Source of the DNA: Granulosicoccus antarcticus IMCC3135
GTDB taxonomy: Bacteria > Pseudomonadota > Gammaproteobacteria > Granulosicoccales > Granulosicoccaceae
Assembly (NCBI RefSeq): GCF_002215215.1
Contig: NZ_CP018632.1
Span: forward strand, 3,840,501-3,904,500
Reading direction: 5' to 3'
DNA: 64,000 bases
Shown here: in pieces, positions 51,396-60,869 of the stretch
Numbering within the stretch: position 1 is the first letter of the stretch
Layout of the letters: every line of letters starts with the position of its first letter
The notes under the pieces: model-generated
The model's input: only the letters and a program-made list of their open reading frames with translations
What the model was told of the DNA's origin: nothing
Databases searched by the model: none
Made by a program: the position numbers and the translations under genes

Positions 51396-52394
51396 TCACA
51401 ATGATTTCAAGAATTCGAGTAATGCGTCATCGGCCTTGAACCCTGCGGTCTGTGCCTGATGCGGTGTAGTTTTCGCTAGGGCACACCGTTTCATTTCCAG
51501 GTCTGCCTCGAGGTAGATCCGTGTGGTGTCGAGAGACTCGTGACCAAGCCAGAGCGCGATTACAGTCACATCAACACCTGCCTTCAAAAGCTCCATGGCA
51601 GCCGTATGTCTCAGCTGATGAGGTGATACTCGCTTGTCTTGTAACGAAGGGCACAGCGTTGCAGCCTTCCTGCAATGCTTGGACAGGAGATACTGGATGC
51701 CATCATTGCTCATGGATTTTCCACGCAAGCTGGGAAAGAGAACACCTTCTGTCGAAGTATCCGATTCCGTCATCCAGGACTTCAACGCTGTTACCGTCTC
51801 TCGTGTTAACGGCGTGTACCGCTCCTTACGGCCCTTGCCAACCACGTACACGTAGGCTCCGGTGCCTAACTCGATGTCCTTACGTTTGAGACTCGTCAAT
51901 TCTGAGACGCGAAGTCCAGTCTGTACGGCGGTGATCAACCAAGCGTGATCACGCCTACCAGCCCACGTCTCCTGGTCGGGCACGGCAAGCAGGGCATCTA
52001 CCTCTGTACGCGACAGGTAGCCGATCTGTCTTCGCAACGTGCGCTTGGGCGGGATAGCAAGGATACGTTGGACGAGCGCCATCCGCTCAGGTAACTCAAA
52101 TGAAGAAAATCGAAAAAAGGATCGGATCGCGCTCAAGCGGAGATTGCGAGTTTTGGGACTAATACCATTCTGCTGTTCCTGCTGATCAAGAAACGCACAG
52201 ATCAACGGCGCATCAATATCTTCCCATGCCAGCGCTGAAGGATCTTTGCCCAGTTCACTGCAAGCAAATCGTAGGAGTAGACGAAACGTATCTCTGTACG
52301 AGCTAATGGTGTGCGGACTCACACGCTTTTGCTGTATCAGCCGCTGACTGAAAAACTTGGTTAAAAGCGTGGGAAAAGTCGATTCAACGCTCAT
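51396..52394 (-). CDS. ritC: RIT tyrosine recombinase C
   Basis: Third recombinase, 332 residues from ATG 52394, which overlaps the stop of the second gene (ATGA). Catalytic residues: Arg in QTGLRVSELT, Lys region GKGRKERYTPL, HQLRHTAAM, His in LGHESLDTTRIYLEA with the nucleophilic Tyr. A SAM-like N-terminal core-binding domain is seen in SYRDTFRLLLRF. Expected to act with the other two at the inverted repeats. Confidence 0.9.
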   Translation of the reverse strand: MSVESTFPTLLTKFFSQRLIQQKRVSPHTISSYRDTFRLLLRFACSELGKDPSALAWEDIDAPLICAFLDQQEQQNGISPKTRNLRLSAIRSFFRFSSFELPERMALVQRILAIPPKRTLRRQIGYLSRTEVDALLAVPDQETWAGRRDHAWLITAVQTGLRVSELTSLKRKDIELGTGAYVYVVGKGRKERYTPLTRETVTALKSWMTESDTSTEGVLFPSLRGKSMSNDGIQYLLSKHCRKAATLCPSLQDKRVSPHQLRHTAAMELLKAGVDVTVIALWLGHESLDTTRIYLEADLEMKRCALAKTTPHQAQTAGFKADDALLEFLKSL

Positions 52395-53317
52395 GATCTG
52401 CCCTCCCAGCGAGACTCTAGTCGTCGCCGCGCAGCATCCATGAGCTCGGGACATGCGCTGATGTACCAGTACGTATCCCGCACTTCGACATGTCCCAAGT
52501 ACGTAGAGAGTACCGGCAGCCAACTTTGAACATCAGTGCCATCGTGGTACCAGTTCAGTAATGTCTTTACTGCGAACCGATGCCGGAGATCATGCAATCG
52601 AGGACGCCGGCGCCCCGGCTGATCGGGAAAGTCATTCGATAAGCGACGGAACCGTCGGTATATGTTGTCATAGCATGGTCTCTGTGCCTTCGCGTTGCGA
52701 AATAAGGCAACCGGCTTAAATACAGTTGTCATGCTTGTAGCGGATGAAAGGTAGTCCATCAACAGAGCTACCACCGACGGGTGCAAGGGAATCAATCGTG
52801 ACTTGCCAAACTTGCTAACACGCACGTACAAAACCCCCTGCTCGGCATCGAAGTCAGCAACATCTAGTCGAAGGGCTTCGCTGATACGCAGGCCGGTTGT
52901 ACAAAGGAGGCTGAGAATGCAATGAGTAGTTTTGCCTGATACTCCAGCACTATCGTCTTGTACCAGACTTCGTTGCAGCAGTTGCTTAACGTCAGCGTCA
53001 CTGAAAAAGTAGGGGCTTGATCGTTGTTGGCACGCGGGGAGTAGCTGAGACGGAGGAACCTCAGAGCACTGATCAAAGGCGCGGCAATATTTTGCAAATC
53101 CGCGCACAAACCCTAAGCGGCGTGACCAGTGATTGGCCTTGACATTCTTTGGTGAGGTTGCCCACGAAATTGCTAGCTCGTTGGTGATGTGTATTGCATC
53201 GTTGAGTTCCATGAACTCGACAAACGACAAAAGGGCGGTTCCGTCTGATTGCAGTTTGAAGCCGAGACCGCGACGCATGACCAGATAGTCTTCCAACCGA
53301 TCGGACAGCAGGCTCAT
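52391..53317 (-). CDS. ritB: RIT tyrosine recombinase B
   Basis: Second recombinase, 308 residues, overlapping the first gene's stop by 4 bases. Catalytic features: TTGLRISEALRL, FGKSRLIPLHPS, HDLRHRFAVK and LGHVEVRDTYWYIS with the Tyr. The gene order and ATGA overlaps imply fixed stoichiometric expression of the trio. Confidence 0.9.
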   Translation of the reverse strand: MSLLSDRLEDYLVMRRGLGFKLQSDGTALLSFVEFMELNDAIHITNELAISWATSPKNVKANHWSRRLGFVRGFAKYCRAFDQCSEVPPSQLLPACQQRSSPYFFSDADVKQLLQRSLVQDDSAGVSGKTTHCILSLLCTTGLRISEALRLDVADFDAEQGVLYVRVSKFGKSRLIPLHPSVVALLMDYLSSATSMTTVFKPVALFRNAKAQRPCYDNIYRRFRRLSNDFPDQPGRRRPRLHDLRHRFAVKTLLNWYHDGTDVQSWLPVLSTYLGHVEVRDTYWYISACPELMDAARRRLESRWEGRS

Positions 53318-54552
53318 TGGTCTTCACCTGGTAGGGGCAGGCACAACATTCGCAAAGAGTTGATATCAACCTTTGCGTAGAGCCTCGTTGTTTTAGCTTT
53401 GCGATGTCTCAGCACGGAGCCAATCTCATCCAAAGTGGCTCCACCGTTCATCATGGAGCTGGCCAACGCGTGTCGAAACTGATGAGAGCCATAGCTCGTG
53501 GTTTGTATTCCAGCACGTCTGATAGCTGCGCAAACAATAGTGCCTACTGTTGTTGGTGACCCAAGCCCTTGCATCGGTGCCAACCCACGCAGAAACAGTG
53601 CACGGCTATCGCAATGGGGCCTAGCGTGCTTTAGATAGTCTGCCAGCGCTTCTCCTACGTCGGATGTCATGGGCAACTCCGCTGGTTGGCTACCTTTACC
53701 GACAAAGGACAAGGAGCTGTTACCCCAGTCAATACTGTCCAACGTAAGGGATACAACCTCACTGGACCGAAGTCCGAGTCGAGCAAGCATCAGCAGGATC
53801 GCGTAGTCACGCAGGCCAATAGCGGTGTGTCTGGGGCAATTATCAAGCACTTGTCGAGCATGATCTGCGGAGATCGAACGAGGAATTTCACTCAACGACC
53901 AGTTCGGTACAGTAGGTACCGCACCAACCAGATCAGACTTGATATGTCCCATGTAGTTCAGATACTTGAGATAAGAGCGAATGGCAGTTGCTGCAGACTT
54001 TGCCTGTGAAATACTTACCACCGATGCTAGTTTGGTGAAGTAGCACATCACATCGGCGGCTCCTATATCGCAGCAAAAAGGTGAAACACCATCGGTATTC
54101 TTGAGCAAGAAGTCTTTTACAAATGGGCAGTACTTGGTGATAGACAGCTCAGTGATACCGACTTTGTGACGAAGGTACTGGGCATACTGCATAACAGCGA
54201 TATCGACTGGAGAGTAGCTTTTAACTTGCGGTTGACATACAGGTATAACCTCAAGATTGCGCAAATGATCTAACAATCGACCAACTGATTTAACATGGCC
54301 CTGACGACTAGAGTGTTGCCACGGTTGGCAGCTGAAGAACGTTTGTTGATGCTCTGGGGTGATATCGCTCGCCAAGACATTCTGGCGTTGCAGCCAATTG
54401 CTAAACCTGGCAACAACACGAAGCTGGCAATGGATAGAGCGTTGGCTAAATCCCTGCTTCTCAAGACTGAGAATAAGTGACTGGCGAAACTGCGAGATCG
54501 GACCTTCGATCTCATGTAAAAGATAAGCACGTTGAGCTGATGCTGTAGTCAT
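53314..54552 (-). CDS. ritA: RIT tyrosine recombinase A
   Basis: First recombinase of the trio, 412 residues, starting 41 bases inside the right inverted repeat. The N-terminal core-binding domain is longer than usual. Catalytic features: LARLGLRSSEV, FVGKGSQPAELPM, HQFRHALASSM and LRHRKAKTTRLYAKV with the Tyr. The intact frame suggests recent activity. Confidence 0.9.
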   Translation of the reverse strand: MTTASAQRAYLLHEIEGPISQFRQSLILSLEKQGFSQRSIHCQLRVVARFSNWLQRQNVLASDITPEHQQTFFSCQPWQHSSRQGHVKSVGRLLDHLRNLEVIPVCQPQVKSYSPVDIAVMQYAQYLRHKVGITELSITKYCPFVKDFLLKNTDGVSPFCCDIGAADVMCYFTKLASVVSISQAKSAATAIRSYLKYLNYMGHIKSDLVGAVPTVPNWSLSEIPRSISADHARQVLDNCPRHTAIGLRDYAILLMLARLGLRSSEVVSLTLDSIDWGNSSLSFVGKGSQPAELPMTSDVGEALADYLKHARPHCDSRALFLRGLAPMQGLGSPTTVGTIVCAAIRRAGIQTTSYGSHQFRHALASSMMNGGATLDEIGSVLRHRKAKTTRLYAKVDINSLRMLCLPLPGEDQ

Positions 54553-55808
54553 GACGGTCCTCCATCCGCGAATGCGGAAGTGAACGAGGAAAATACTATG
54601 CCGAGTGATCTGTAGTACAAACTGCAGCTGCCATGCTTCTCAGAGTCAACTCGGCATAGTTTGATGCTCGGGATAGTGGGGTAGCTTCGGACATCTGCAG
54701 GTCGGCCGTGCTCGTCGCCCATTGATGGCCTTTGTTGTGGTGCTGAGTTGGAGTCGTCGGATCTTTTTGCGCTTTTATCTCAATCAACGCATGGATAATT
54801 TCCTGCGAGGGCACGTGGCGGCCTTCACGCAATGGAACGCACTTCCCCGGATCCTGTTGTACGACAACCTGAAGTCGGCGGTGCTCGAGCGTCAGGGCGA
54901 CACCATCCGTTTTCATCCGACGCTGCTCGAGTTATCAGCACACTACCGCTTCGAACCAAGGCCATGCGCGCCATATCGAGGAAATGAGAAAGGACGCGTC
55001 GAGCGTGCCATTCGCTATATCCGCGACAACTTTTTTGCCGGTCGTCAGTGGACGGATCTGGACGTTCTGAACGCCGAGGCAAAATTGTGGTGCGAGACAA
55101 CGGCCTCTGAGCGACGGTGTCCTGAAGACCCGGATATGAGTGTCGCAGAGGCCTTCGAACAGGAGCGCCCTGCGCTGATCGGACTGCCCGACAATCCATT
55201 CCCCACGCATGAACGTGTTGAAGCACGCATTGGCAAGACACCCTATGTTCGCTTCGATTTAAATGATTACTCGGTTCCGCACACCGCCGTACGTCGCGGC
55301 GCTACCGTGACCGCCACGCTCAAGACGGTTGCCGTGTTGCAAGACGGTCTCGAGATCGCCCGCCACCAACGTACCTTTGGCAAGGGGGAGCAGATTGAGA
55401 ATCCGGAACATGTAGCTGCCCTGATCGAACGAAAAAGACAAGCCCGTCACCACCGCGGCCAGGACCGATTGGCCAAGGCGGCCCCCTCGAGTGTGGCGTT
55501 CCTGTCAAAGGCCATTGAACGAGGTCATCGCCTGGGCTCAACCATCACAGAGCTTGAAAATTTGCTGGATCAATACCACGCCAGCGAACTGGAAGCGGCT
55601 CTGGCCGAAGTGCTCGATCACGATGCCGCACACCCGCAGAGTGTGCAACAAGTGCTTGAGCGGCGCCGCGAGACGCGCAACGAGCCGCCACCGCTGGCAA
55701 TGCCGTTGACGCGGCACGAGCAGCTGCGACAGCTATCGATGCGTCCAGCATCGTTGGCCGGCTACGCCCACTTCACGGACACGAGTGCCGATAAAGAGGA
55801 ACAAAACG

Positions 55809-56618
55809 ATGACAACTCCTGAGATACCACTAGATCATGCGGTACTGAACAGCCGCGTTGCAGCTCTTCAATGGCCGGGATTACTAGCCCACTGGGATGA
55901 GCTTGATGAAGCCCAATTGAACTGGATTGCCACGATGGTCGGATGGGAGGAAATTGAACGGCGCCGTCGAGGGCTTGAGCGCCGGTTGCGGCATGCGCAT
56001 CTGGGGCGGTTCAAAATGCTGGCCGACTTCGACTGGACATGGCCTGAGCGCTGTGATCAGACGGCCGTTGCCGAGATGATGAAGTTGGACTTCATTAAGG
56101 AGTCCACCAATCTACTGCTGGTCGGCAACAACGGTGTTGGCAAATCCACCATCGCACAAAATATTGCACACCAGGCTGTCTTGCAGGGGCACAGCGCTTT
56201 ATTTATCAACGCCGCTCAGATGCTGGGAGATCTGGCTGGACGAGACAGTGACAGTGCGCTGCACCGACGGCTCAAACACTACGCCCGTCCGGACGTCCTG
56301 GTCATCGATGAAGTGGGCTACCTCAGCTACGCCAATCGCCATGCCGATCTGTTGTTCGAGATCGTTAATCGACGCTACGAACTCAAGCCAACCATTGTTA
56401 CAACCAACAAACCATTCAGTGACTGGGGCGAGGTCTTCCCTAACGCTGCCTGTGTTGTGTCGATCGTTGATCGCCTCGTTCATCACTCACAGGTTCTGCT
56501 CATTGAGGGCGAATCCTATCGCATGCACGAAGCCAAACAAAGGGCTGACAAGCAGAAACGCACCCGAGCAGCCAAGAAAAAAACGAAACCCATTACACCA
56601 AGAGGGATCGACTCATGA
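55809..56618 (+). CDS. istB: IstB-like ATPase
   Basis: AAA+ helper of IS21 transposition, 269 residues from ATG 55809 with GAGGAA upstream. Walker A GNNGVGKST, Walker B VLVIDEVGYL and sensor TTNKPFSDWGE are intact; the C-terminus is very Lys-rich. It regulates target choice by the transposase. The gene overlaps the end of istA. Confidence 0.92.
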   Translation: MTTPEIPLDHAVLNSRVAALQWPGLLAHWDELDEAQLNWIATMVGWEEIERRRRGLERRLRHAHLGRFKMLADFDWTWPERCDQTAVAEMMKLDFIKESTNLLLVGNNGVGKSTIAQNIAHQAVLQGHSALFINAAQMLGDLAGRDSDSALHRRLKHYARPDVLVIDEVGYLSYANRHADLLFEIVNRRYELKPTIVTTNKPFSDWGEVFPNAACVVSIVDRLVHHSQVLLIEGESYRMHEAKQRADKQKRTRAAKKKTKPITPRGIDS

Positions 56619-56839
56619 ACATAAAGGCACTCGATGTTGCGTACTACTGGTCGCCCAGAGAAGCCGCCGCCATCCTCGACTATCTGGACCGACTGCGCGA
56701 TCTGGTATGGGATCTCTACGGCGAGGAGATCATTGAACTGCGACAGGTTGAGGATGAAAGTGGCGAGGAGCCAATTGAAGAGGCAGGCAGTGATCATGTG
56801 CCTGACTCTCAGCAACCGTTCAACTTTGACAACTATTGA
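56615..56839 (+). CDS. Small acidic ORF at IS21 end
   Basis: 74 residues starting in the ATGA overlap with istB. N-terminal half WSPREAAAILDYLDRLRDLVW is helical, C-terminal half acidic. Similar small ORFs follow istB in some IS21 relatives; no known function. It lies inside the IS boundary at 56895. Confidence 0.6.
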   Translation: MNIKALDVAYYWSPREAAAILDYLDRLRDLVWDLYGEEIIELRQVEDESGEEPIEEAGSDHVPDSQQPFNFDNY

Positions 56840-56968
56840 AATTGTGCCGGAACCGGTCCGCGGCAAATAGCCGCGGGTCTACGTCGGCACTAACACCGCA
56901 ATGTTAATTGCGGCGAAACGTTGATATTCCTTTATCTGCCCCGGCATTGACCGTATCTTTTTCTTCAC

Positions 56969-57211
56969 TCAAGTAAACATTTTTCTGTTCTCGGCCTCAG
57001 CGCACAACGATGCTGGCTCTCTCGCCCAAGCTAAATGTAATGTTTCGATTCTGAAGCTCGCAAGGGAGAGTAGCGGTTGTGAGGGCAGGCCGAACTGGTA
57101 GTTGAGCGAATGAGCGAACTCGTGGACGATCTGATCCGCACCACGCCACGTAGTGTCGTTCTTCCGACTCTCAACCCCTTTGTCACGGATCATCTCCTCA
57201 GTTTTGGACAA
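56969..57211 (-). other. Possible HExxH metallopeptidase fragment
   Basis: An open frame of about 80 codons, TTG start only, containing WRGADQIVHEFAHSLN. HEFAH fits the HExxH zinc-protease motif in a suitable hydrophobic setting. The remainder shows no family, so this may be chance or a relic. The region 57212-57640 holds no other gene candidate. Confidence 0.25.
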
Positions 57212-57447
57212 GGCCCGAGTAAGCGTACACGGGGCTTAGCTGGTCGAAATTCTGGATAGGTTCAACTGGGACGAATATCGAGCAACTTCAGCGGTAAATA
57301 TCGATTACCGAATGAGATGTTGAGGGCGCCTGGAAGCCTCGGTTTCAGTGACATTTCACTTGCTTAACGTACGATAATTTTCGTTTCCTGTGTCGACCCC
57401 TTATAGCGTGAAAAACAGACAACATTTGTGTGTTTTTTAGTGAATAA

Positions 57448-57480
57448 AATCAGACGCTTGATCTAAATAAGTGTCTGATT
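57448..57480. terminator. Hairpin upstream of second TRAP operon
   Basis: AATCAGAC-CTT and AAG-GTCTGATT form a long stem with one mismatch around GATCTAAAT. It is followed by TTATC, not a full T tract. Could end transcripts from the IS21 side or be a relic. Confidence 0.4.
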
Positions 57481-57649
57481 TATCACGAATGGTGGCCGTA
57501 CCTCGGCACTTTGTCGACTGAGAGGCTATGTGCTTGCGAACGAGAAGGAGTCCATATACGTGTGAAATGGACTATTGCTGAGCGTAGCGTGGCCAGCGCC
57601 TGTATTCCCAACATTCAATAAACGATTCCAGTCCCGTGAGGCGAGAGGG

Positions 57650-57705
57650 TTGACAGAATGGTTTTGTCACGCTAATATTATTCCATTAATCCGATCCGAT
57701 CGGAT
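57650..57705 (+). promoter_or_regulatory. Sigma-70 promoter with GntR operator
   Basis: TTGACA (57650-57655), 17 bases, then TAATAT (57673-57678): a near-consensus promoter. The perfect palindrome ATCCGATCGGAT lies at 57694-57705, just after the expected start point, where a repressor would block initiation. The same palindrome occurs at 63102-63113 beside the GntR gene. Confidence 0.75.
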
Positions 57706-57830
57706 ATATTATGTGTCGTACATCAAGTGAAAGGATTTGCGGTTGGTACAAATATACTAAAAACCCACTGCGCGACACGGGACGTTCTGCTCGGGCAGAT
57801 TCATCTAGCTGGAATTGGAAGAGGAATACC

Positions 57831-58910
57831 ATGTTTAAAAGCAAGCATCGAGTGAGGTCTGTTGGTGGATTTTTTGGGGTGGCAAGTATTGCCTGCTCCG
57901 CCATTTTTGCAACACCGTTAGTTGCTCAAGATAAAGTGACGAAACTGGACATCGCAAGCGTCTTTGGAACCAGTAATTATCTAGGCCAGAAGGCTGAAAA
58001 AATCGCTGAAGATATTAAGGCTATCAGTGGCGGCACATTGGATATGCGAGTACACAATCCGGGCGATCTGGTACCAGCACTAGAAGTATTCAACTCTGTT
58101 TCATCAGGTGCTGTCCCTGTAGGCTTTGATTGGCTAGGTTACTGGGGAGGTACTATTCCTGTCACTGGCCTGTTCGGTGGATTGCCTTTTGGTCCAAATG
58201 CTGAAGTGTTTAACTCATGGGTATTTGATGGCGGTGGTGTAGAAATACTGCAGCGAGCATATGATCCCTACGGCGTTCATGTGGTTCCTTGCATGATTTC
58301 TCCTCCTGAAACTGGCGGATGGTATTCCAAGGAAATCACAGGGCCAGAAGACTTTGATGGCCTGACTATTCGAATTGCTGGTTACGGTGCTAAGGTTCTA
58401 AGCAAGCTGGGCGCATCGACTCAGCTTATTCCTGGCGGCGAAATCTACCTTGCACTAGAGCGTGGTCGTATCCAGGCTGCAGAATTTGCCACTCCGATGA
58501 TTGATATCGCGATGGGGTTCGACGAGGTTGTCGATCACTATCACTTTCCGGGCTGGCACCAGCGCTCTAACTGGGATTCGTTGATTTTCAATCAAGAAGT
58601 TTGGGATGAATTAAGCTCAACCCATCAGTTACAAGTAGAGCTTGCATGCCGAGCCAATATTCAGCGCGCATTATCAGATCATATGCCGCTGCAGGCTGCT
58701 GCTATGGATACATTCAAGGGGAAGGGTGTGCAATTTCACCGTTTTTCGGATGAAACGATGGAAGCGTTAAGCAATGCATGGGACGAGGTGCGTACCGAAG
58801 AGTTTGCTAAAGATGAGTTGCTTCAAGAGGCATACGACTCGTTGATGAAGCATGCGGCCATGTTTGCAGAGTGGGACAAGCTTCAAGATCTGAGTTTCGC
58901 GCCAGAGTGA
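57831..58910 (+). CDS. dctP: TRAP solute-binding protein DctP (second system)
   Basis: Periplasmic binding protein of 359 residues from ATG 57831, with AGAGGAA upstream. The signal peptide is MFKSKHRV to ATPLVAQ (cleavage near residue 32). DctP features: YLGQKAEKIAEDIKA, the carboxylate-binding Arg region LTIRIAGYG and ALERGRIQAAEFATP. The sequence belongs to the TRAP group often binding 2-oxo acids or taurine-like ligands, so it differs from the first system. Its leader region holds the GntR operator. Confidence 0.9.
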   Translation: MFKSKHRVRSVGGFFGVASIACSAIFATPLVAQDKVTKLDIASVFGTSNYLGQKAEKIAEDIKAISGGTLDMRVHNPGDLVPALEVFNSVSSGAVPVGFDWLGYWGGTIPVTGLFGGLPFGPNAEVFNSWVFDGGGVEILQRAYDPYGVHVVPCMISPPETGGWYSKEITGPEDFDGLTIRIAGYGAKVLSKLGASTQLIPGGEIYLALERGRIQAAEFATPMIDIAMGFDEVVDHYHFPGWHQRSNWDSLIFNQEVWDELSSTHQLQVELACRANIQRALSDHMPLQAAAMDTFKGKGVQFHRFSDETMEALSNAWDEVRTEEFAKDELLQEAYDSLMKHAAMFAEWDKLQDLSFAPE

Positions 58911-59536
58911 GAAAGGCTACCGATGCTGCACGCAGCGCGGTCCTCTGCGATAAGCTGGCCCGACCATTGATCCGATTGGGAGTGGTGGTTGGTCAGCTGA
59001 GCAGTTGGCTTGTCCTTTTCGTTATGTTGTCAGTTCTGGCAACCGTTGTGCTGAACACGCTTGGTCTTAACGAGATCATACGCTGGGAGGGCGATGTACT
59101 TCTACTCGGCGATGCGATCACTATCAATTCGATGACTGAGTTGCAATGGCATTTTTTTGGAGTTCTGACATTGTTGGGGGCCACCTACGCCCTGCATCGT
59201 GACTCGCATGTCAGGGTAGATCTTGTCTATCACAATTTAAGTCCTCGGGCTCGTGCAATTGTTGATGTAATCGGACATGTTGTTTGCTTGATTCCATTCT
59301 GTTTGATCATTGCTTGGCTGTCGATGCACTCTGTGCGCATGGCCTATATATCCGGCGAAATGTCGAATTATGGTGGCCTGTCAGACAGGTATTTGATCAA
59401 GGCGATGCTGCCTATTGGCTTGGTATTTCTAGCAATCGGTGCAGTAGGGCAGTTGCTTGCCAAGTTCGCCATCATCATTGATCCGATCAATTTTGGACAC
59501 GCTTCCACACTAACTAAGGGTCTGTGCAAATATTAA
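58907..59536 (+). CDS. dctQ: TRAP small permease DctQ with IS-altered C-terminus
   Basis: Small permease of about 209 residues from GTG 58907 (GTGA overlap with the dctP stop). Four membrane segments and the HVRVDLVYHNLSPR loop are present. The ISAzo13 copy entered at 59518, so the last residues KGLCKY come from the IS. Joining across the TAA duplication gives the original tail NVNQQVSSD, with a stop overlapping the dctM start. The protein core is intact, but translation coupling and transcription into dctM are broken. Confidence 0.82.
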   Translation: MRKATDAARSAVLCDKLARPLIRLGVVVGQLSSWLVLFVMLSVLATVVLNTLGLNEIIRWEGDVLLLGDAITINSMTELQWHFFGVLTLLGATYALHRDSHVRVDLVYHNLSPRARAIVDVIGHVVCLIPFCLIIAWLSMHSVRMAYISGEMSNYGGLSDRYLIKAMLPIGLVFLAIGAVGQLLAKFAIIIDPINFGHASTLTKGLCKY

Positions 59537-60846
59537 TATTCAAATTATAAGAATATCTGCTACGCTCAGCACATGAGCAGAGAAGAATTGTCGCGCAAGC
59601 GTCTCGTAGATAAAATTGGTTTGAAATATTCGCAAATCCTTCCCTCACTCGACGAACGAGGCCGGCGCGAATGGGCTGCCACCGAGGCGATGGCATTGGG
59701 TCACGGCGGCATCACGATCGTTCACGAAGCAAGTGCCCTATCGATGCCTACTATACGTAGCGGCATCGCCGAGCTGATGGAGCGCAACGGCGGCGCGATT
59801 GAGTCTCCGCGTCGAGTTCGTCGTCCGGGTGCCGGACGCCCCTCGAAACTTGCCGAAGACCCCGAACTGCTCGGTGCTCTGGAGTCGCTTGTGGAGCCGG
59901 GCACACGCGGCGATCCACAGTCGCCGCTGCGTTGGACGACCAAGAGCGTGCGGGTGCTCGCAAACGAGCTTGGCGCGGCAGGGCATTCAGTGAGTTTCCG
60001 GAGCGTGTCGACGCTGCTCAAACAGTTGGGCTACTCTTTGCAAGGCAACGCAAAAACGATCGAAGGAGCTCAGCATCCAGACCGCAACGCGCAATTTCTA
60101 TATATCGCCAAACAGAGCAAGCGACACATAAAGGCTGCACAGCCTGCGCTGTCGGTAGACACGAAAAAGAAGGAGCTTGTCGGAGCCTTCAAGAACAGCG
60201 GCCAAGAATATCGCCCCAAAGGTGAGCCGGAGAAGGTCAAGACCCACGATTTCAAGGGTGAGCTTGGCAGGGTGGCTCCGTACGGCGTTTACGACATCGC
60301 GGACAACGACGCCTGGGTGAACGTCGGGATCAGTGCGGACACGGCCGAGTTTGCGGTGCAAAGCATCCGCCGCTGGTGGCAGACATCCGGCAAGGCACGT
60401 TACGGATCGGCGCGCGAGATTTTTATCACCGCCGACTGCGGGGGCAGTAACGGTTACCGCAGCCGGCTCTGGAAGCTTGAACTTCAGGGGCTCAGTGACG
60501 AGCTGGGTCGATCAATCAGCGTCAGCCACTTTCCGCCGGGCACGAGCAAATGGAATCGAATCGAGCACCGACTCTTCAGCTTTATCACCATGAACTGGCG
60601 CGGCAAGCCGTTGTACGATTATCGCACGGTAATCGAGCTGATCGGAGCGACGAAGACAGAACAAGGACTAGAAGTACGCTGTGAGCTTGACACAAACACC
60701 TACGAGAAAGGGCGCAAGGTAACGGACGAAGAAATGGAGTCAATCAACCTGCACCCCCACAAATTCCATGGCGAGTGGAACTACACGATAAAACCACGGG
60801 AATAATGCAACTCTGTGTAATTGAATAGTTATTTATGCACAGGCCC
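59518..60846 (+). mobile_element. ISAzo13-family element, copy 2
   Basis: 1329 bp, ends GGGTCTGTGCAAATA and the complement of GGGCCTGTGCATAAA, target duplication TAA (59515-59517, 60847-60849). It is inserted at the dctQ-dctM junction in the direction of transcription. Related to, but diverged from, the copy at 39998. Confidence 0.9.
59573..60805 (+). CDS. ISAzo13-family transposase, copy 2
   Basis: 410-residue transposase with acidic residues in ALSVDTKKKEL, FITADCGGSNGYRS and TSKWNRIEHRLFSF. Intact. Its orientation matches the TRAP operon, so read-through from this gene might supply some dctM transcription. Confidence 0.9.
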   Translation: MSREELSRKRLVDKIGLKYSQILPSLDERGRREWAATEAMALGHGGITIVHEASALSMPTIRSGIAELMERNGGAIESPRRVRRPGAGRPSKLAEDPELLGALESLVEPGTRGDPQSPLRWTTKSVRVLANELGAAGHSVSFRSVSTLLKQLGYSLQGNAKTIEGAQHPDRNAQFLYIAKQSKRHIKAAQPALSVDTKKKELVGAFKNSGQEYRPKGEPEKVKTHDFKGELGRVAPYGVYDIADNDAWVNVGISADTAEFAVQSIRRWWQTSGKARYGSAREIFITADCGGSNGYRSRLWKLELQGLSDELGRSISVSHFPPGTSKWNRIEHRLFSFITMNWRGKPLYDYRTVIELIGATKTEQGLEVRCELDTNTYEKGRKVTDEEMESINLHPHKFHGEWNYTIKPRE

Positions 60847-60869
60847 TAACGTAAACCAACAGGTGTCCA

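Larger units (their letters stand above)
51280..54681 (-). mobile_element. RIT element (recombinase in trio)
   Basis: A 3.4-kb unit of three overlapping tyrosine recombinase genes on one strand, flanked by about 89-bp inverted repeats (51302-51390 and 54593-54681). The repeats start CCCCACTATCCCGAGCATC and share the internal core ACTCGGCATAG twice. Insertion lies in the GGGG of istA. This is the defining architecture of RIT elements. Confidence 0.92.
50900..55822 (+). pseudogene. istA: IstA transposase gene split by RIT element
   Basis: IS21 transposase, encoded in two parts (50900-51279 and 54682-55822) that join in frame to about 506 residues. ATG 50900 has AGGAGG upstream. The N-terminal HTH (WGVNTIAVQLGVHHTTVDRV) is followed by the first catalytic Asp in EQGQVDWG exactly at the break. 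After the break come FGHLQVGRARRPLMAFVV, the second Asp in LLYDNLKSAV and Glu in EKGRVERAIRY. The insertion inactivates transposition. Its 3' end overlaps the istB frame. Confidence 0.9.
50165..56895 (+). mobile_element. IS21-family element interrupted by a RIT element
   Basis: Ends are TGTTATTGCC (50165) and the complement of TGTTAGTGCC (56895). Each is followed inward by CCGCGGCTATTTGCCGCGG, itself a palindrome. It contains a Cys-rich accessory ORF, istA (split), istB and a small acidic ORF. Without the 3.4-kb insert it would be about 3.3 kb. No obvious target duplication, and the DUF1016 gene is not resumed on the right, so a deletion may have followed insertion. Confidence 0.85.
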
